This document shows positions 32,685 to 44,127 of a stretch of DNA of 64,000 nucleotides, piece after piece. Each line of letters begins with the position of its first letter. The stretch's first letter is position 1. The notes below the pieces were generated by a model. That model was not told where the DNA came from. It saw only the letters and a list, made by a program, of their open reading frames with translations, and searched no databases. This stretch comes from Ophiura sarsii (lineage: Eukaryota; Echinodermata; Ophiuroidea; Amphilepidida; Ophiuridae), in assembly GCA_035610835.1 (NCBI GenBank), contig CM069449.1, positions 6,222,542 through 6,286,541 on the forward strand. The letters run 5' to 3'. Position numbers and translations under genes: made by a program.

Positions 32685-32962
32685 TTGTCCCTGAACATGT
32701 ATAAAGCATCACTTCCTATGCATAACTGTTGGGCAGTGTTACTTTATATACATGCTTAAGGGCAGTGGCGTAGCCAGGTTTTTCATATTGGGGGAGGTAA
32801 AAGTGAACCGACAACGACTTCCAGGCTGTTAACTTACTGCCGAGTCAGAAGTTCGAGAGCAGACAGTGCCAATCTCAACCGACATGACTCAAATATTGGG
32901 GGCATTTGCCCCCTCGCTCTCCCTCTGGCTACACCACTGCTGAAGGGCCAAAAAGAAACATA
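32685..32962. mobile_element. Copy 2 of the GCCCTTCAGCATGT foldback MITE, split by an hAT element
   Basis: CCCTGAACATGTATAAAGCA near 32691 and TACATGCTTAAGGG (ending 32762) correspond to the inner part of the copy at 17519-17745. The continuation CTGAAGGGCC...ACATACAGGACA resumes at 32940 after the 177-bp hAT insertion, so the insertion occurred within this element. Confidence 0.75.
32763..32939. mobile_element. hAT-type MITE with 8-bp target duplication
   Basis: It starts CAGTGGCGTAGCCAG and ends CTGGCTACACCACTG, the terminal form typical of hAT elements (CAGNGGCGTA). The flanks are CTTAAGGG (32755-32762) and CTGAAGGG (32940-32947), an 8-bp target duplication with one mismatch. At 177 bp it is non-coding. 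It disrupts the GCCCTTCAGCATGT foldback element. Confidence 0.92.
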
Positions 32963-33051
32963 CAGGACAGGTACGATACGATCCCTGCAATACTGTAAAA
33001 TATTTAATTATTAGATGAAAAATTGTTTTTGGGAGAATCAGGTTTACTCAA

Positions 33052-33433
33052 TTAAAGGCATATTATGTGATCTTTTCCAGAGAGCGCCCTCTATTCGTGA
33101 TTTTTTTTAGAAAGTAGATTTTCTTGCAGATTTACATTTCTGATCATAAATCGTACATACATTCCAAGTTACAGAACGATACGATTCCTAATTACCTCAA
33201 AATCATGGTTTTAGAGTGAATTTAGACTAGAATAATATAAGTTGTCGGATATCCGACAGTTTATTTTCACTCTAAAACCATGATTTTGAAGTAATGAAGA
33301 ATCGTATCGCCCTGTAACTTGGAATGTATGTACGATTTATGATCAGAAATGTAAATCTGCAAGAAAATCTGCTTTCAATTTTTTTTTCGATGTTGAGGGC
33401 GTTCCATGGAAAGATCACATAATATACCTTTAA
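33052..33433. mobile_element. Full-length TTAA foldback MITE
   Basis: The element runs TTAAAGGCATATTATGTGAT...ATCACATAATATACCTTTAA: nearly the whole 382 bp is one imperfect palindrome, including GAGCGCCCTC/GAGGGCG, ATCATAAATCGTACATACAT and CTCTAAAACCATGATTTTGA. Both ends are TTAA, the target of piggyBac-like transposons, although the adjoining terminal bases (AGG) are not the usual CCC/CCY. A truncated copy lies at 212-516. The 68-codon minus-strand frame inside is incidental. Confidence 0.92.
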
Positions 33434-33484
33434 TTTGAAAATTTGTCTGACAACGCATCGGGACTTTTGGGGATCCACTTCCGC

Positions 33485-33530
33485 ACAGTGGCGTAACTAG
33501 GGCCTTCAATTTGGGGGGCATGACTGACTA
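33485..33530. mobile_element. hAT-like left-end fragment
   Basis: CAGTGGCGTAACTAGGGCC then TTGGGGGGCAT resembles the hAT MITE at 32763 but no matching right end was found downstream. Extent uncertain. Confidence 0.45.
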
Positions 33531-33740
33531 TTTTATGTTAATATACATATGTTAATATACATAGAGTTTGTCAGTTCCTGAAGATGGAATGGGATCATCT
33601 CATTAGCAGTGTGTTGCTATCAATCAGTGGATCACACACCTGACTTAGTATAGGTAGACCCCCCCCCCTCCACCCCCACCCCACCCCCACCCTGACTCCT
33701 CGGGTTATGAACCTTGCCTCATCCCAATTAATGATTTGCC

Positions 33741-34914
33741 CTGAAGGGGGTAAGATATGGGAAGACATGTTTGCTGCCGTGAAGGGGGTAAGATATGGCA
33801 GACTTGGTTTGCTGCCGTGAAGGGGGTAAGATATGGCAGACTTGGTTTGCTGCCGTGAAGGGGGTAAGATATGGCAGACTTGGTTTGCTGCAGTGAAGGG
33901 GGTAAGATATGGCAGACTTGGTTTGCTGCCGTGAAGGGGGTAAGATATGGCAGACTATGTTTGCTGCCGTGAAGGGGGTAAGATATGGCAGACTTGGTTT
34001 GCTGCCGTGAAGGGGGTAAGATATGGCAGACTTGGTTTGCTGCCGTGAAGGGGGTAAGATATGGCAGACTTGGTTTGCTGCCGTGAAGGGGGTAAGATAT
34101 GGCAGACTATGTTTGCTGCCGTGAAGGGGGTAAGATATGGCAGACTTGGTTTGCTGCCGTGAAGGGGGTAAGATATGGCAGACTTGGTTTGCTGCCGTGA
34201 AGGGGGTAAGATATGGCAGACTTGGTTTGCTGCCGTGAAGGGGGTAAGATATGGCAGACTATGTTTGCTGCCGTGAAGGGGGTAAGTTATGGCAGACTAT
34301 GTTTGCTGCCGTGAAGGGGGTAAGATATGGCAGACTTGGTTTGCTGCCGTGAAGGGGGTAAGATATGGCAGACTTGGTTTGCTGCCGTGAAGGGGGTAAG
34401 ATATGGCAGACTTGGTTTGCTGCCGTAAAGGGGGTAAGATATGGCAGACTTGGTTTGCTGCCGTGAAAGGGGTAAGATATGGCAGACTTGGTTTGCTGCC
34501 GTGAAGGGGGTAAGATATGGCAGACTTGGTTTGCTGCCGTGAAGGGGGTAAGATATGGCAGACTTGGTTTGCTGCCGTAAAGGGGGTAAGATATGGCAGA
34601 CTTGGTTTGCTGCCGTGAAAGGGGTAAGATATGGCAGACTTGGTTTGCTGCCGTGAAGGGGGTAAGATATGACAGACTTGGTTTGCTGCCGTGAAGGGGG
34701 TAAGATATGGCAGACTTGGTTTGCTGCCGTGAAGGGGGTAAGATATGGCAGACTAGGTTTGCTGACGTGAAGGGGTAAGATATGGCAGACTTGGTTTGCT
34801 GCCGTGAAGGGGGTAAGATATGGCAGACTTGGTTTGCTGCCGTGAAGGGGGTAAGATATGGCAGACTTGGTTTGCTGCCGTGAAGGGGGTAAGATGTGGC
34901 AGACTAGGTTTGCT
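33741..34914. repeat. 38-bp minisatellite, about 31 copies, with 152-bp higher-order period
   Basis: The unit is GTGAAGGGGGTAAGATATGG plus CAGACTTGGTTTGCTGCC. Variant units recur at four-unit spacing: the GACTATGTTT variant at about 33955, 34107 and 34259, and the paired GTAAAG/GTGAAAGG variants at about 34425 and 34577 (difference 152 = 4 x 38). So the array has been expanded in blocks of four units at least twice. Confidence 0.97.
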
Positions 34915-35779
34915 TCTTTTTTACACTTTCTTAGATCTGGTTTACATTATGTTAGTTACTTGTTCTAATTTCTGCTAATAAGACCATCGTAAAAGTGGAC
35001 CCAACCAATTCAGAAAAAGTCCGCCAACGTTGTGTTACAAAATACTAATTTATGCGAGTAAGCTGGGTTTAGATAAACTCGATTTTGATTTAATCTTTCA
35101 CTATAAACCAAATTAATCCATTTACCAAGGTATTAATGCTATAAAATATGGAGTACTTCATATTAACATGTGCTTAAAAATTCCATAAAGAGAATAAGAA
35201 TATCCAATGAATTTAATGTATTCAATTGGAATTTCTTTTAGCATAGATATTCACAAAATGATTAAAGCATCCTTCATGCCCACTATTTGAAGAAAACAAC
35301 ATTTACAAGAAATAGTCATCTCTTAAACATACCTGTTCCGATGTGATATGGCACAATGAGTAGCAGCATGTTGTGAAAGGACCAATCCGATGCAGAGATG
35401 GTATCAGAATAATGAGGATGCAATGAAAAAGAGAAATCATAAAATTATCTGGATTAGTCCAAAACATTATGAAACCATATGCCCAGGTTACATCAAATAT
35501 ACACATAATTTGTCAAAAATTCATTACTAAAAGCTTAATCTTTCACCCACTCAATCTTATAATAGAATATGACTTTTAAGCAAACAAAAATATTAAATTT
35601 CTAAAGAAAGTGTATTATGATTTATACAGTCTGTGATAAATGTTGCATAGGAAGAATTTTGCAAAGGAGTCATACCCTAATTTGTTGCAGTTAGTATAAT
35701 TGTCACTAAGGCTAATGATGAAAGCTTACAAAAAATAAACACTTGAGCCAAATTCTATCAAACCATTTTGTCGATTTAT
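34915..35779. other. No gene recognised
   Basis: AT-rich sequence; the one 67-codon minus-strand frame has no recognisable feature. Confidence 0.4.
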
Positions 35780-36058
35780 GGGCATGCGTGGTCCAGCAGA
35801 TAAGTTCTCGCTCCACAATACAAAGGTTGTGGGTTTGATTCCCGTTGTGGCCAGTGTGTCATGTCCTTGGGCAAGGCACTTTACCATGCCTCCCTCTTTT
35901 CAACCAGGTGTATAAATGGGTACCGGGTATTAACTAATGTTGGGTAGGTAAAACAGACTCGTTGTGCGGGAGGAGTCAGGCCCAAACACCAAGGAAAGAG
36001 AGATGGGCACTCCGCGAGCGAGCTTAGCTCAGCAGGACACTTTACCTTTTTTATTTTG
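35780..36058 (+). mobile_element. tRNA-derived SINE
   Basis: The head contains TGGTCCAGCAG (35789-35799, A-box-like) and GGTTTGATTCC (35832-35842, B-box-like) at tRNA spacing, giving a Pol III promoter. It is followed by TGTCCTTGGGCAAGGCACTT and ACCAGGTGTATAAATGGGTA, words I recognise as common in the bodies of tRNA-derived SINEs of marine invertebrates. The 3' end runs into CACTTTACCTTTTTT. This T-rich tail would end Pol III transcription. Target duplication not identified. The 69-codon minus frame over it is incidental. Confidence 0.8.
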
Positions 36059-36424
36059 TTGGCATCATAAACAACTTGTATCAGGCACATTGCACATCAT
36101 TTATTTTACAAAACTAAAACATTTATGACTCCATACTCAATTACTATTTTTTTAGAGTGTTGAGCTTTAATAACATCATACACTAAACCTATCATGTGTA
36201 TTTCAAATTATAGCAATTCATGACTATCGTTTAACATGTTAGTTTGATAAGCTTATCCATGTGATAATTAAATGCAACAAAACATAATGGGTCATATTAT
36301 CGTATGAATTTAAACATGATTTTGCGCTAAAACATGTGTTTAACTTTAACTTTAAACACATCGTTTAACTAAACACAATTCTTGAAAATTTGTTTAACTT
36401 AAACACATGTTTAACACACTGAAA

Positions 36425-36666
36425 AGTGTCTAACTTTAAACGTGAGTATGGGGGTAGTTTAGTGCACGTTTAACTAAACTTGTACACCAATTGTACGCCT
36501 CAACCGTGCCCGATGCAAGCTGACTTGCAGATCGTGTAGTCTCAAAAATACATATGCATTTGAGGAATTTGATCGATATCTATTGTAACCCATTTGGGCC
36601 ACAAAAAATTTAATACCTGTATATGCAAGATATTTTAAACTATAAACTCACGTTTAATTTAGACAC
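36425..36666. mobile_element. Inverted-repeat segment with GTGTCTAACTTTAAACGTGA arms
   Basis: AGTGTCTAACTTTAAACGTG plus AGT (from 36425) pairs with the inverse at 36643-36666 (ACTCACGTTTAATTTAGACAC). Upstream, 36300-36425 is crowded with GTTTAACTTTAAACACA words. Probably an old MITE; ends not fixed. Confidence 0.5.
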
Positions 36667-36898
36667 AAGTTTTAGTACGAGAATGGTTTCTTTTTCCAAA
36701 TTATTCTTCAGTGTACTGAGAAATTCAAATGGCATGTACAAGCTACAGTGTATTAACAGCATTGGAAAATATTAAGGATATTGTGGTTTTCACGACCAAA
36801 TATGGAATTTGTATTAATAATACATTGCACCAAGACTAAGACATGTTTGTACTTTTAGTTGTGGTGCAATCGTGCTTGAGATAACCTTGTCAATTGCA

Positions 36899-37085
36899 CA
36901 TCACATGCCGGTCACATGGACACCACATGCCGGTCACATGGACATCACATGCAGGTCACATGGACCCCGGACATGGACACCACATGCATGTCACATGGAC
37001 ACCACATGCATGTCACATGGACACCCCATGCCGGTCACATGGACATCACATGCATGTCACATGGATACCATTTGCATGCCACATG
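36899..37085. repeat. 22-bp minisatellite, about 8.5 copies
   Basis: The unit CACATGCCGGTCACATGGAC plus AC occurs with variants CACATGCAGG and CACATGCATG. It is rich in CATG and CACATG. Open frames in all three plus-strand frames come from the array. Confidence 0.93.
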
Positions 37086-37094
37086 TTCGCAATA

Positions 37095-37346
37095 TGTGAC
37101 GCGATCAAGAGGAATGAGTCGGATGTCGGGGAATCCCAAATTGAGATATGGCCAATTCAAAATGGCGGCTTACATAAGTTTTGATGGAAATTCATGTATA
37201 CAATTTGACATAACTTTGGAACAAAACGTCGTATCGACATGGGGTTTTCAGTTTCTGAAAGCTCCAGGTGTCTTCTTTAAAACTGTATTAAAAACTCATT
37301 TTCGACCAGGGTCGACATCCGACTCATTCCTCTTGATCGCGTCACA
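37095..37346. mobile_element. TA-flanked MITE with TGTGACGCGATCAAGAGGAA ends
   Basis: The 35-bp terminal inverted repeat is essentially perfect: TGTGACGCGATCAAGAGGAA then TGAGTCGGATGTCG at the left, mirrored at 37312-37346. Both ends are flanked by TA. It lies immediately beyond the last unit of the 22-bp array. It is 252 bp and non-coding. The start TGTGA(C/T)GC and TA flank are shared with the element at 61517-61775. Confidence 0.92.
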
Positions 37347-38503
37347 TATGTACATAAAATGAGTGCAAACATGTATAGTCTTGGTTCGGTTATCATAAAC
37401 CATCCAACTCAAATATATTTCATGTTAACATTTAGAAGTCTCTCACGAAACACGAATGTAGCGATTCTAACCAAATGAAAGTTAAACTCCTACGTGTATA
37501 AATGCAGTTTCTCTCGCACTCCTTTTGTCAAAAACAATATAAGAAATAGTCAACAATTTTGTAGTAAACTTTTTTTGGCATTGTACGCTATGGCTTGCTA
37601 GCACTCACTCAACATAGCGGTGTCGTTATCGGCGTTAGACAACACCAAAAGAGGAAGCCATCTGAATGCGAAGCGTTATAGAGGCAGTTGTTGAGTGGCC
37701 CCTTTACTGAGACATAGTACCGGCCCTAGTGAGGAAATAGCTTGTATTGCATGACATGGGATAAACTCCCCATAGGCAAATGCTCTATGAATTCAGCTTA
37801 ACATTTCACTATGCTGCTACTGCTTCTGCTGCTCCTGAAGATATTTCACTTACAGGGTGTATCAAAAAAGGTATGGTTCTCTTATTGATCTCTGTGCACT
37901 CGCACTATAATGGATGCCTTGTTTATGAATATTTCAGTTTTTAAAGATAATTTTCATCATTTCCCAATTAAATTGCTCTGCCTTTCGTCATTTCTAAAGA
38001 TCCTTTTTTAATTTTTGGTTATGAAATGTAAGATTTCTGTTTTCCCATTCTGGACTATCACAGGCTATATGATTGGGGAAAGGTGTATTAATTGCATAAC
38101 AATGGCGATATCCTGATCATAATGATGCATATTTTCTGTGGTTAATCTAACTCTATGATCTTATGTTTATGTTTAAGCAAAGTTGCATTTCCTCCTCCTT
38201 CTTTTTTAGAATTAAAACAATATTTGTAATTCATACACTTAAAAATAGGTAGTTAAAAATAACCCCTTTTTAAGGTCAACTATATAATACACCAATTGAA
38301 AAAAGTGTTAAACGTAACTTTTATTCTAGTCATTGTTTATGCTTTTTGTGTCATTTTGTTTGTTTGTTAATTGACACAAGGGTGAGCAATGACTAGAAAT
38401 AGAGTCAAAATGTTTAAGTGTGCAACAGAACACAATTTGGACAAAGTACACTTCAAACCTATGCATCAATTACATAGTCATGGTATTTTAAAGTGTTCAT
38501 GTG
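37347..38503. other. No gene; contains an orphan mariner-like left end
   Basis: TACAGGGTGTATCAAAAAAG at 37851 has the typical mariner-like terminal form with TA flank (C at 37853), but no inverse was found downstream. The rest is AT-rich and featureless to me. Confidence 0.5.
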
Positions 38504-38660
38504 CAGTGGTGGCATGGGTCATAACCTGTACAATAAATGCCAAAACTTTCGCGGGATTCCCGCACATTTCCCTTCCCCCCTAAAAAAACCCCCACACACA
38601 CCAAACAACCCCTTTTGTGCCCCCTACCCCCATTTATTTTTAATGCTGGTGCCGCCACTG
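38504..38660. mobile_element. hAT-type MITE with 8-bp target duplication
   Basis: It starts CAGTGGTGGCAT and ends GGTGCCGCCACTG. The flanks TTCATGTG (38496-38503) and TCCATGTG (38661-38668) are an 8-bp duplication with one mismatch. It is 157 bp, with a C-rich centre. Frames on both strands across it are incidental. Confidence 0.85.
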
Positions 38661-38854
38661 TCCATGTGGTGATGATGCACTTTATTCTGTCAACATTTGA
38701 CACATGCCTAAAGTACATCATTTCCCACAACACTTTTAAATGTATCTACTTTGTGGACAAATCTTTTGACAAAGTGCCCAAAACTAGTCCAAACATGTAC
38801 TCAAATTGGTACTCAAATACACGGTGGCGAACCCTTGTCAACAATCGTCCCTCA

Positions 38855-39022
38855 TCCCACATCATAAATACAAACACTCCGATACTGTCAATGTCAAGAC
38901 AATGTACCAGGCTGCTATTGTAAATTCAAACATTCACAAGTTGTTCAAGTCAAGACGTCGTACCTCCCATCATAAATACAAACAATCCAATAGTGCTTAA
39001 GTTGAGACGACCGTCGTACCTC
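38855..39022. repeat. Diverged direct duplication, about 108-bp period
   Basis: CATCATAAATACAAACACTC (near 38860) and CATCATAAATACAAACAATC (near 38968) are each followed by GATA/AATAGTG, GTCAAGAC/GTTGAGACGA and GTACC. Confidence 0.7.
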
Positions 39023-39344
39023 TTTTTCATCTTCGACTACATGAAAAGCGCCAGAGGGTTTGAACATGAAATACAAATATTGCGACACAGAACGGCAAAC
39101 AAATATGAAGCGTGCGGAGATCCCGTGTAAGCATGTGTGTGTATTGATCAACACGGTAAGGTAAACCAATAGTAGATAGATAGAAATTTTTAAAAAAGGT
39201 TATAAACCTACAATAATTGTAATTTGCATGGACACAAGAGAGAAAGTTTGCTATTTGTGTCTCACGTACATTTCTATTGGCTACTCAATCATGGCTAAAA
39301 AGTCAAATTTTGTACAAGTCACAGTTACAAACGGTTTGCTATGC

Positions 39345-40505
39345 CACTTACAATTCTAATTTTGGTCTTACTTTGGATTAATGCCATGTGTTGACCATGT
39401 GATATGTATGTGTCAGCCATGCTCCATACAATTATAATTTTGGTCTTACTTTGGATTAATGCCATGTGCTGACCATGTGATATGTATGTGTCAGCCATGC
39501 TCCATACAATTCTAATTTTGGTCTTACTTTGGATTAATGCCATGTGCTGACCATGTGATATGTATGTGTCAGCCATGCTCCATACAATTATAATTTTGGT
39601 CTTACTTTGGATTAATGCCATGTGCTGACCATGTGATATGTATGTGTCAGCCATGCTCCATACAATTCTAATTTTGGTCTTACTTTGGATTAATGCCATG
39701 TGCTGACCATGTGATATGTATGTGTCAGCCATGCTCCATACAATTCTAATTTTGGTCTTATTTTGGATTAATGCCATGTGCTGACCATGTGATATGTATG
39801 TGTCAGCCATGCTCCATACAATTCTAATTTTGGTCTTACTTTGGATTAATGCCATGTGCTGACCATGTGATATGTATGTGTCAGCCATGCTCCATACAAT
39901 TATAATTTTGGTCTTACTTTACTTTGGATTAATGCCATGTGTTGACCATGTGGTATGTATGTGTCAGCCATGCTCCATACAATTCTAATGTTGGTCTTAC
40001 TTTGGATTAATGCCATGTGTTGACCATGTGGTATGTATGTGTCAGCCATGCTCCATACAATTCTAATGTTGGTCTTACTTTGGATTAATGCCATGTGCTG
40101 ACCATGTGATATGTATGTGTCAGCCATGCTCCATACAATTCTAATGTTGGTCTTACTTTGGATTAATGCCATGTGCTGACCATGTGATATGTATGTGTCA
40201 GCCATGCTCCATACAATTCTAATGTTGGTCTTACTTTGGATTAATGCCATGTGTTGACCATGTGGTATGTATGTGTCAGCCATGCTCCATACAATTCTAA
40301 TGTTGGTCTTACTTTGGATTAATGCCATGTGCTGACCATGTGATATGTATGTGTCAGCCATGCTCCATACAATTCTAATGTTGGTCTTACTTTGGATTAA
40401 TGCCATGTGCTGACCATGTGATATGTATGTGTCAGCCATGCTCCATACAATTCTAATGTTGGTCTTACTTTGGATTAATGCCATGTGTTGACCATGTGGC
40501 AGCCA
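39345..40505. repeat. 78-bp minisatellite, about 15 copies in two subfamilies
   Basis: The unit runs TCCATACAATTCTAATTTTG, GTCTTACTTTGGATTAATGC, CATGTGCTGACCATGTGATA, TGTATGTGTCAGCCATGC. Copies left of about 39905 read AATTTTGG and copies to the right read AATGTTGG; the border carries a 5-bp duplication (TTACTTTACTTTGG near 39917). Because 78 is 26 codons, one minus-strand frame stays open: 39325-39888 and, after the frame-shifting 5-bp insertion, 39900-40559, both as repeats containing MADTYISHGQHMALIQ. I see no support for a real protein. Confidence 0.97.
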
Positions 40506-41740
40506 TGCATTATGATTCAATATACATCTCACAATGTGACATACATATGTGACAGTCATGCTATATTCAAGTGGTATGAGCAGTCTAAAGAATGAGGCCT
40601 TTTTTATTTTGCTCTTACTTTTGGCAATAACATGTGATAAACATGTGATGGGCCACGCTAATCATGTGACATTCATGGTCTAAAGCACAACAATTTTGAT
40701 GTTTGTTTATACATCAACATTTTGGGTAATAAGGTATAAGGAGGCAAAGTCCCTTCAAATAAAACTCAATTCAGTAACTTTAATGAACTACCTTCATACA
40801 ATGAGTACTGCATTGTCTTGTATCGAATCATTATCAATAAGCTTCCATTCACTGGTTAGAAGTTTCAATGGTAAAGAATACCATTTGCTGCCCCAAACAA
40901 TTCCATAGATGGTAGTACAGGATTGTTCCCGACTCATCTCATATGCCCAATACATTGACTATTTCTTCAGACGTAACCTGACAACACAGGAGAATATTTG
41001 TTATATTCCAAACCTTGAGTAGCATGATCTAGATCTAATATGGGACAGCAATAATATATTTAGGCATATTCCTGTGGCAGATCTTACTCTCAAAATTGTA
41101 AAATTGGAGCACATACCTATCATATTATCCATGTCATCGCATAATGTCATGTCTCATTTTTTGTCGTGTTTTAAATTTTGCACTTTTGCAGAGCAAAATG
41201 TTTGCGTGAATATATGAATGCATAGGCTGTTTTAAGGGAGAAATTGAAGTGTATATAACAAACCCATATAAAACAGGAATAAATTCCAAATTAATCCATA
41301 TCATTCTACAATTCTAGATAGAGTGTAAAAATTACCTCATTTTTTATGACACCGCTCACATTTCTATAGATTTAGGCTAAATGGATCATGATCAATATGA
41401 TTCAAGGACTCTTTCAAAGATTACTGTAAACATAGTTTGTAAAGGTTATATTTTCACAATTATTTGTAACCAGTATGAGAATATAAATATGAAAATATAC
41501 ATATCTATCCCCGGTCTAAAATTTATCAAATTTTATAACCATTAATATCTATATTTTTAAATAATCCACATAGAGTGTAATGCATAAATTGAGCATGGGA
41601 CCGACTCAGATGCTATTGTGAGCAATTTAACATGGCCTCTAGACTTTACAGGTCAATATTACAACTTTTCTGCTCATAATCTATTTTAACAAAATGCGTG
41701 TAGAATTCTCTATCTGGGGTTTCTACAGAGCGTTATTTAC
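40506..41740. other. No gene recognised
   Basis: The first 170 bp hold eroded relatives of the 78-bp array (GTGACATACATATGTGACAG, ACATGTGATAAACATGTGAT). The remainder is AT-rich without a supportable feature. Confidence 0.45.
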
Positions 41741-43739
41741 CGGGTGTGATGTGGTACCATACCGCTCAATCAAGCTGGAAACATACTGTGTGATGCGGTA
41801 CCATACCGCTCAATCAAGCTGGAAACATACCGTGTGATGCGGTAAACATACTGTGTGATGCGGTACCATACCGCTCAATCAAGCTGAAAACATACTGTGT
41901 GATGCGGTACCATACCGCTCAATCAAGCTGGAAACATACTGTGTGATGCGGTACCATACCGCTCAATCAAGCTGGACACATACTGTGTGATGCGGTACCA
42001 TACAGCTCAATCAAGCTGGAAACATACTGTGTGATGCGGTACCATACCGCTCAATCAAGCTGGAAACATACTGTGTGATGCGGTACCATACCGCTCAATC
42101 AAGCTGGAAACATACTGTGTGATGCGGTACCATACCGCTCAATCAAGCTGGACACATACTGTGTGATGCGGTACCATACAGCTCAATCAAGCTGGAAACA
42201 TACTGTGTGATGCGGTACCATACCGCTCAATCAAGCTGGAAACATACTGTGTGATGCGGTACCATACCGCTCAATCAAGCTGGACACATACTGTGTGATG
42301 CGGTACCTTACCGCTCAATCAAGCTGGAAACATACTGTGTGATGCGGTACCATACCGCTCAATCAAGCTGGAAACATACCGTGTGATGCGGTACCATACC
42401 GCTCAATCAAGCTGGAAACATACCGTGTGATGCGGTACCATACCGCTCAATCAAGCTGGAAACATACTGTGTGATGCGGTACCATACCGCTCAATCAAGC
42501 TGGAAACATACTGTGTGATGCGGTACCACACCGCTCAATCAAGCTGGAAACATACCGTGTGATGCGGTACCATACCGCTCAATCAAGCTGGAAACATACC
42601 GTGTGATGCGGTACCATACCGCCCAATCAAGCTGGAAACATACTGTGTGATGCGGTACCATACCGCTCAATCAAGCTGGAAACATACTGTGTGATGCCGT
42701 ACCATACCGCTCAATCAAGCTGGATACATACTGTGTGATGCGGTACCATACCGCTCAATCAAGCGGGAAACATACTGTGTGATGCGGTACCATACAGCTC
42801 AATCAAGCTGGAAACATACTGTGTGATGCGGTACCATACCGCTCAATCAAGCTGGACACATACTGTGTGATGCGGTACCTTACCGCTCAATCAAGCTGGA
42901 AACATACCGTGTGATGCGGTACCTTACCGCTCAATCAAGCTGGAAACATACCGTGTGATGCGGTACCATACCGCTCAATCAAGCTGGAAACATACCGTGT
43001 GATGCGGTACCATACCGCTCAATTAAGCTGGAAACATACCGTGTGATGCGGTACCATACCGCTCAATCAAGCTGGAAACATACTGTGTGATGCGGTACCA
43101 TACCGCTCAATCAAGCTGGAAACATACCGTGTGATGCGGTACCATACCGCTCAATCAAGCTGGAAACATACCGTGTGATGCGGTACCATACCGCTCAATC
43201 AAGCTGGAAACATACCGTGTGATGCGGTACCATACCGCCCAATCAAGCTGGAAACATACTGTGTGATGCGGTACCATACCGCTCAATCAAGCTGGAAACA
43301 TACTGTGTGATGCCGTACCATACCGCTCAATCAAGCTGGATACATACTGTGTGATGCGGTACCATACCGCTCAATCAAGCGGGAAACATACTGTGTGATG
43401 CGGTACCATACAGCTCAATCAAGCTGGAAACATACTGTGTGATGCGGTACCATACCGCTCAATCAAGCTGGAAACATACTGTGTGATGACGTACCATACC
43501 GCTCAATAGCGGTTAACAAGCTGGAAACATACTGTGTGATGCGGTACCATACAGCTCAATCAAGCTGGAAACATACTGTGTGATGCGGTACCATACCGCT
43601 CAATCAAGCTGGAAACATACTGTGTGATGACGTACCATACCGCTCAATAGCGGTTAACAAGCTGGACACATACTGTGTGATGACGTACCATACCGCTCAA
43701 TAGCGGTTAACAAGCTGGAAACATACTGTGTGATGCGGT
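41741..43739. repeat. 44-bp satellite-like array, about 45 copies, with 616-bp block duplication
   Basis: The unit is CTGTGTGATGCGGTACCATA plus CCGCTCAATCAAGCTGGAAA plus CATA. It contains GCGGTACCATACCGC, a 6-bp-stem hairpin. A run of four marked variants (GATGCCGTACC, GGATACATA, AAGCGGGAAA, CATACAGCTC) occurs at 42696 and again at 43312: 616 bp = 14 units apart. A smaller 176-bp (4-unit) repeat of the GGACACATA/CATACAGCTC pair occurs at 41975 and 42151. Three late units are 53 bp long, with CTCAATAGCGGTTAACAAG. Confidence 0.97.
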
Positions 43740-44127
43740 TGTTGTTTACATTCCGTTAATTTGTTAACCGACATCACCTACCTCTAAAAGCGTTAATGCC
43801 CACTGTGGAAACAAGCCATGCATCATTTTAGCAAAAATACACAAATATTACATTCGGCTAACCTGAGAATTGCTTTCCGGACATATATATATTTGCAAAA
43901 CTTGGGACAATTGTATTGCAAGTCCAATGTCTGTCTGCTCTGCTATACTATAAAAGTGGACATTTATTTATTTTTGCGCTTTTCGCGCTAAAATCAGTGA
44001 GCACAAAATAAAAATGTGAGAATATGTTCATTTTGCATGTAGGACTACATAAGGAAGCTCAAAATCGCAACAACAACAAAACAAAACAAAAATTGTTCAA
44101 AATGTGCAAAGCGCGAATTACAATATA

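Noticed and set aside
33052..33433. Autonomous piggyBac transposon
   Set aside because: TTAA ends fit, but the whole element is a palindrome without coding capacity and the terminal bases differ from canonical piggyBac.
39325..40559. Two minus-strand repeat proteins (187 and 219 codons)
   Set aside because: They are the two halves of the 78-bp array, separated by a frame-shifting 5-bp insertion, with no unique domain outside the array.
41741..43739. CRISPR-like array
   Set aside because: Units are contiguous 44-bp tandem repeats with no unique spacers, and the DNA is clearly eukaryotic. The same holds for the other arrays.
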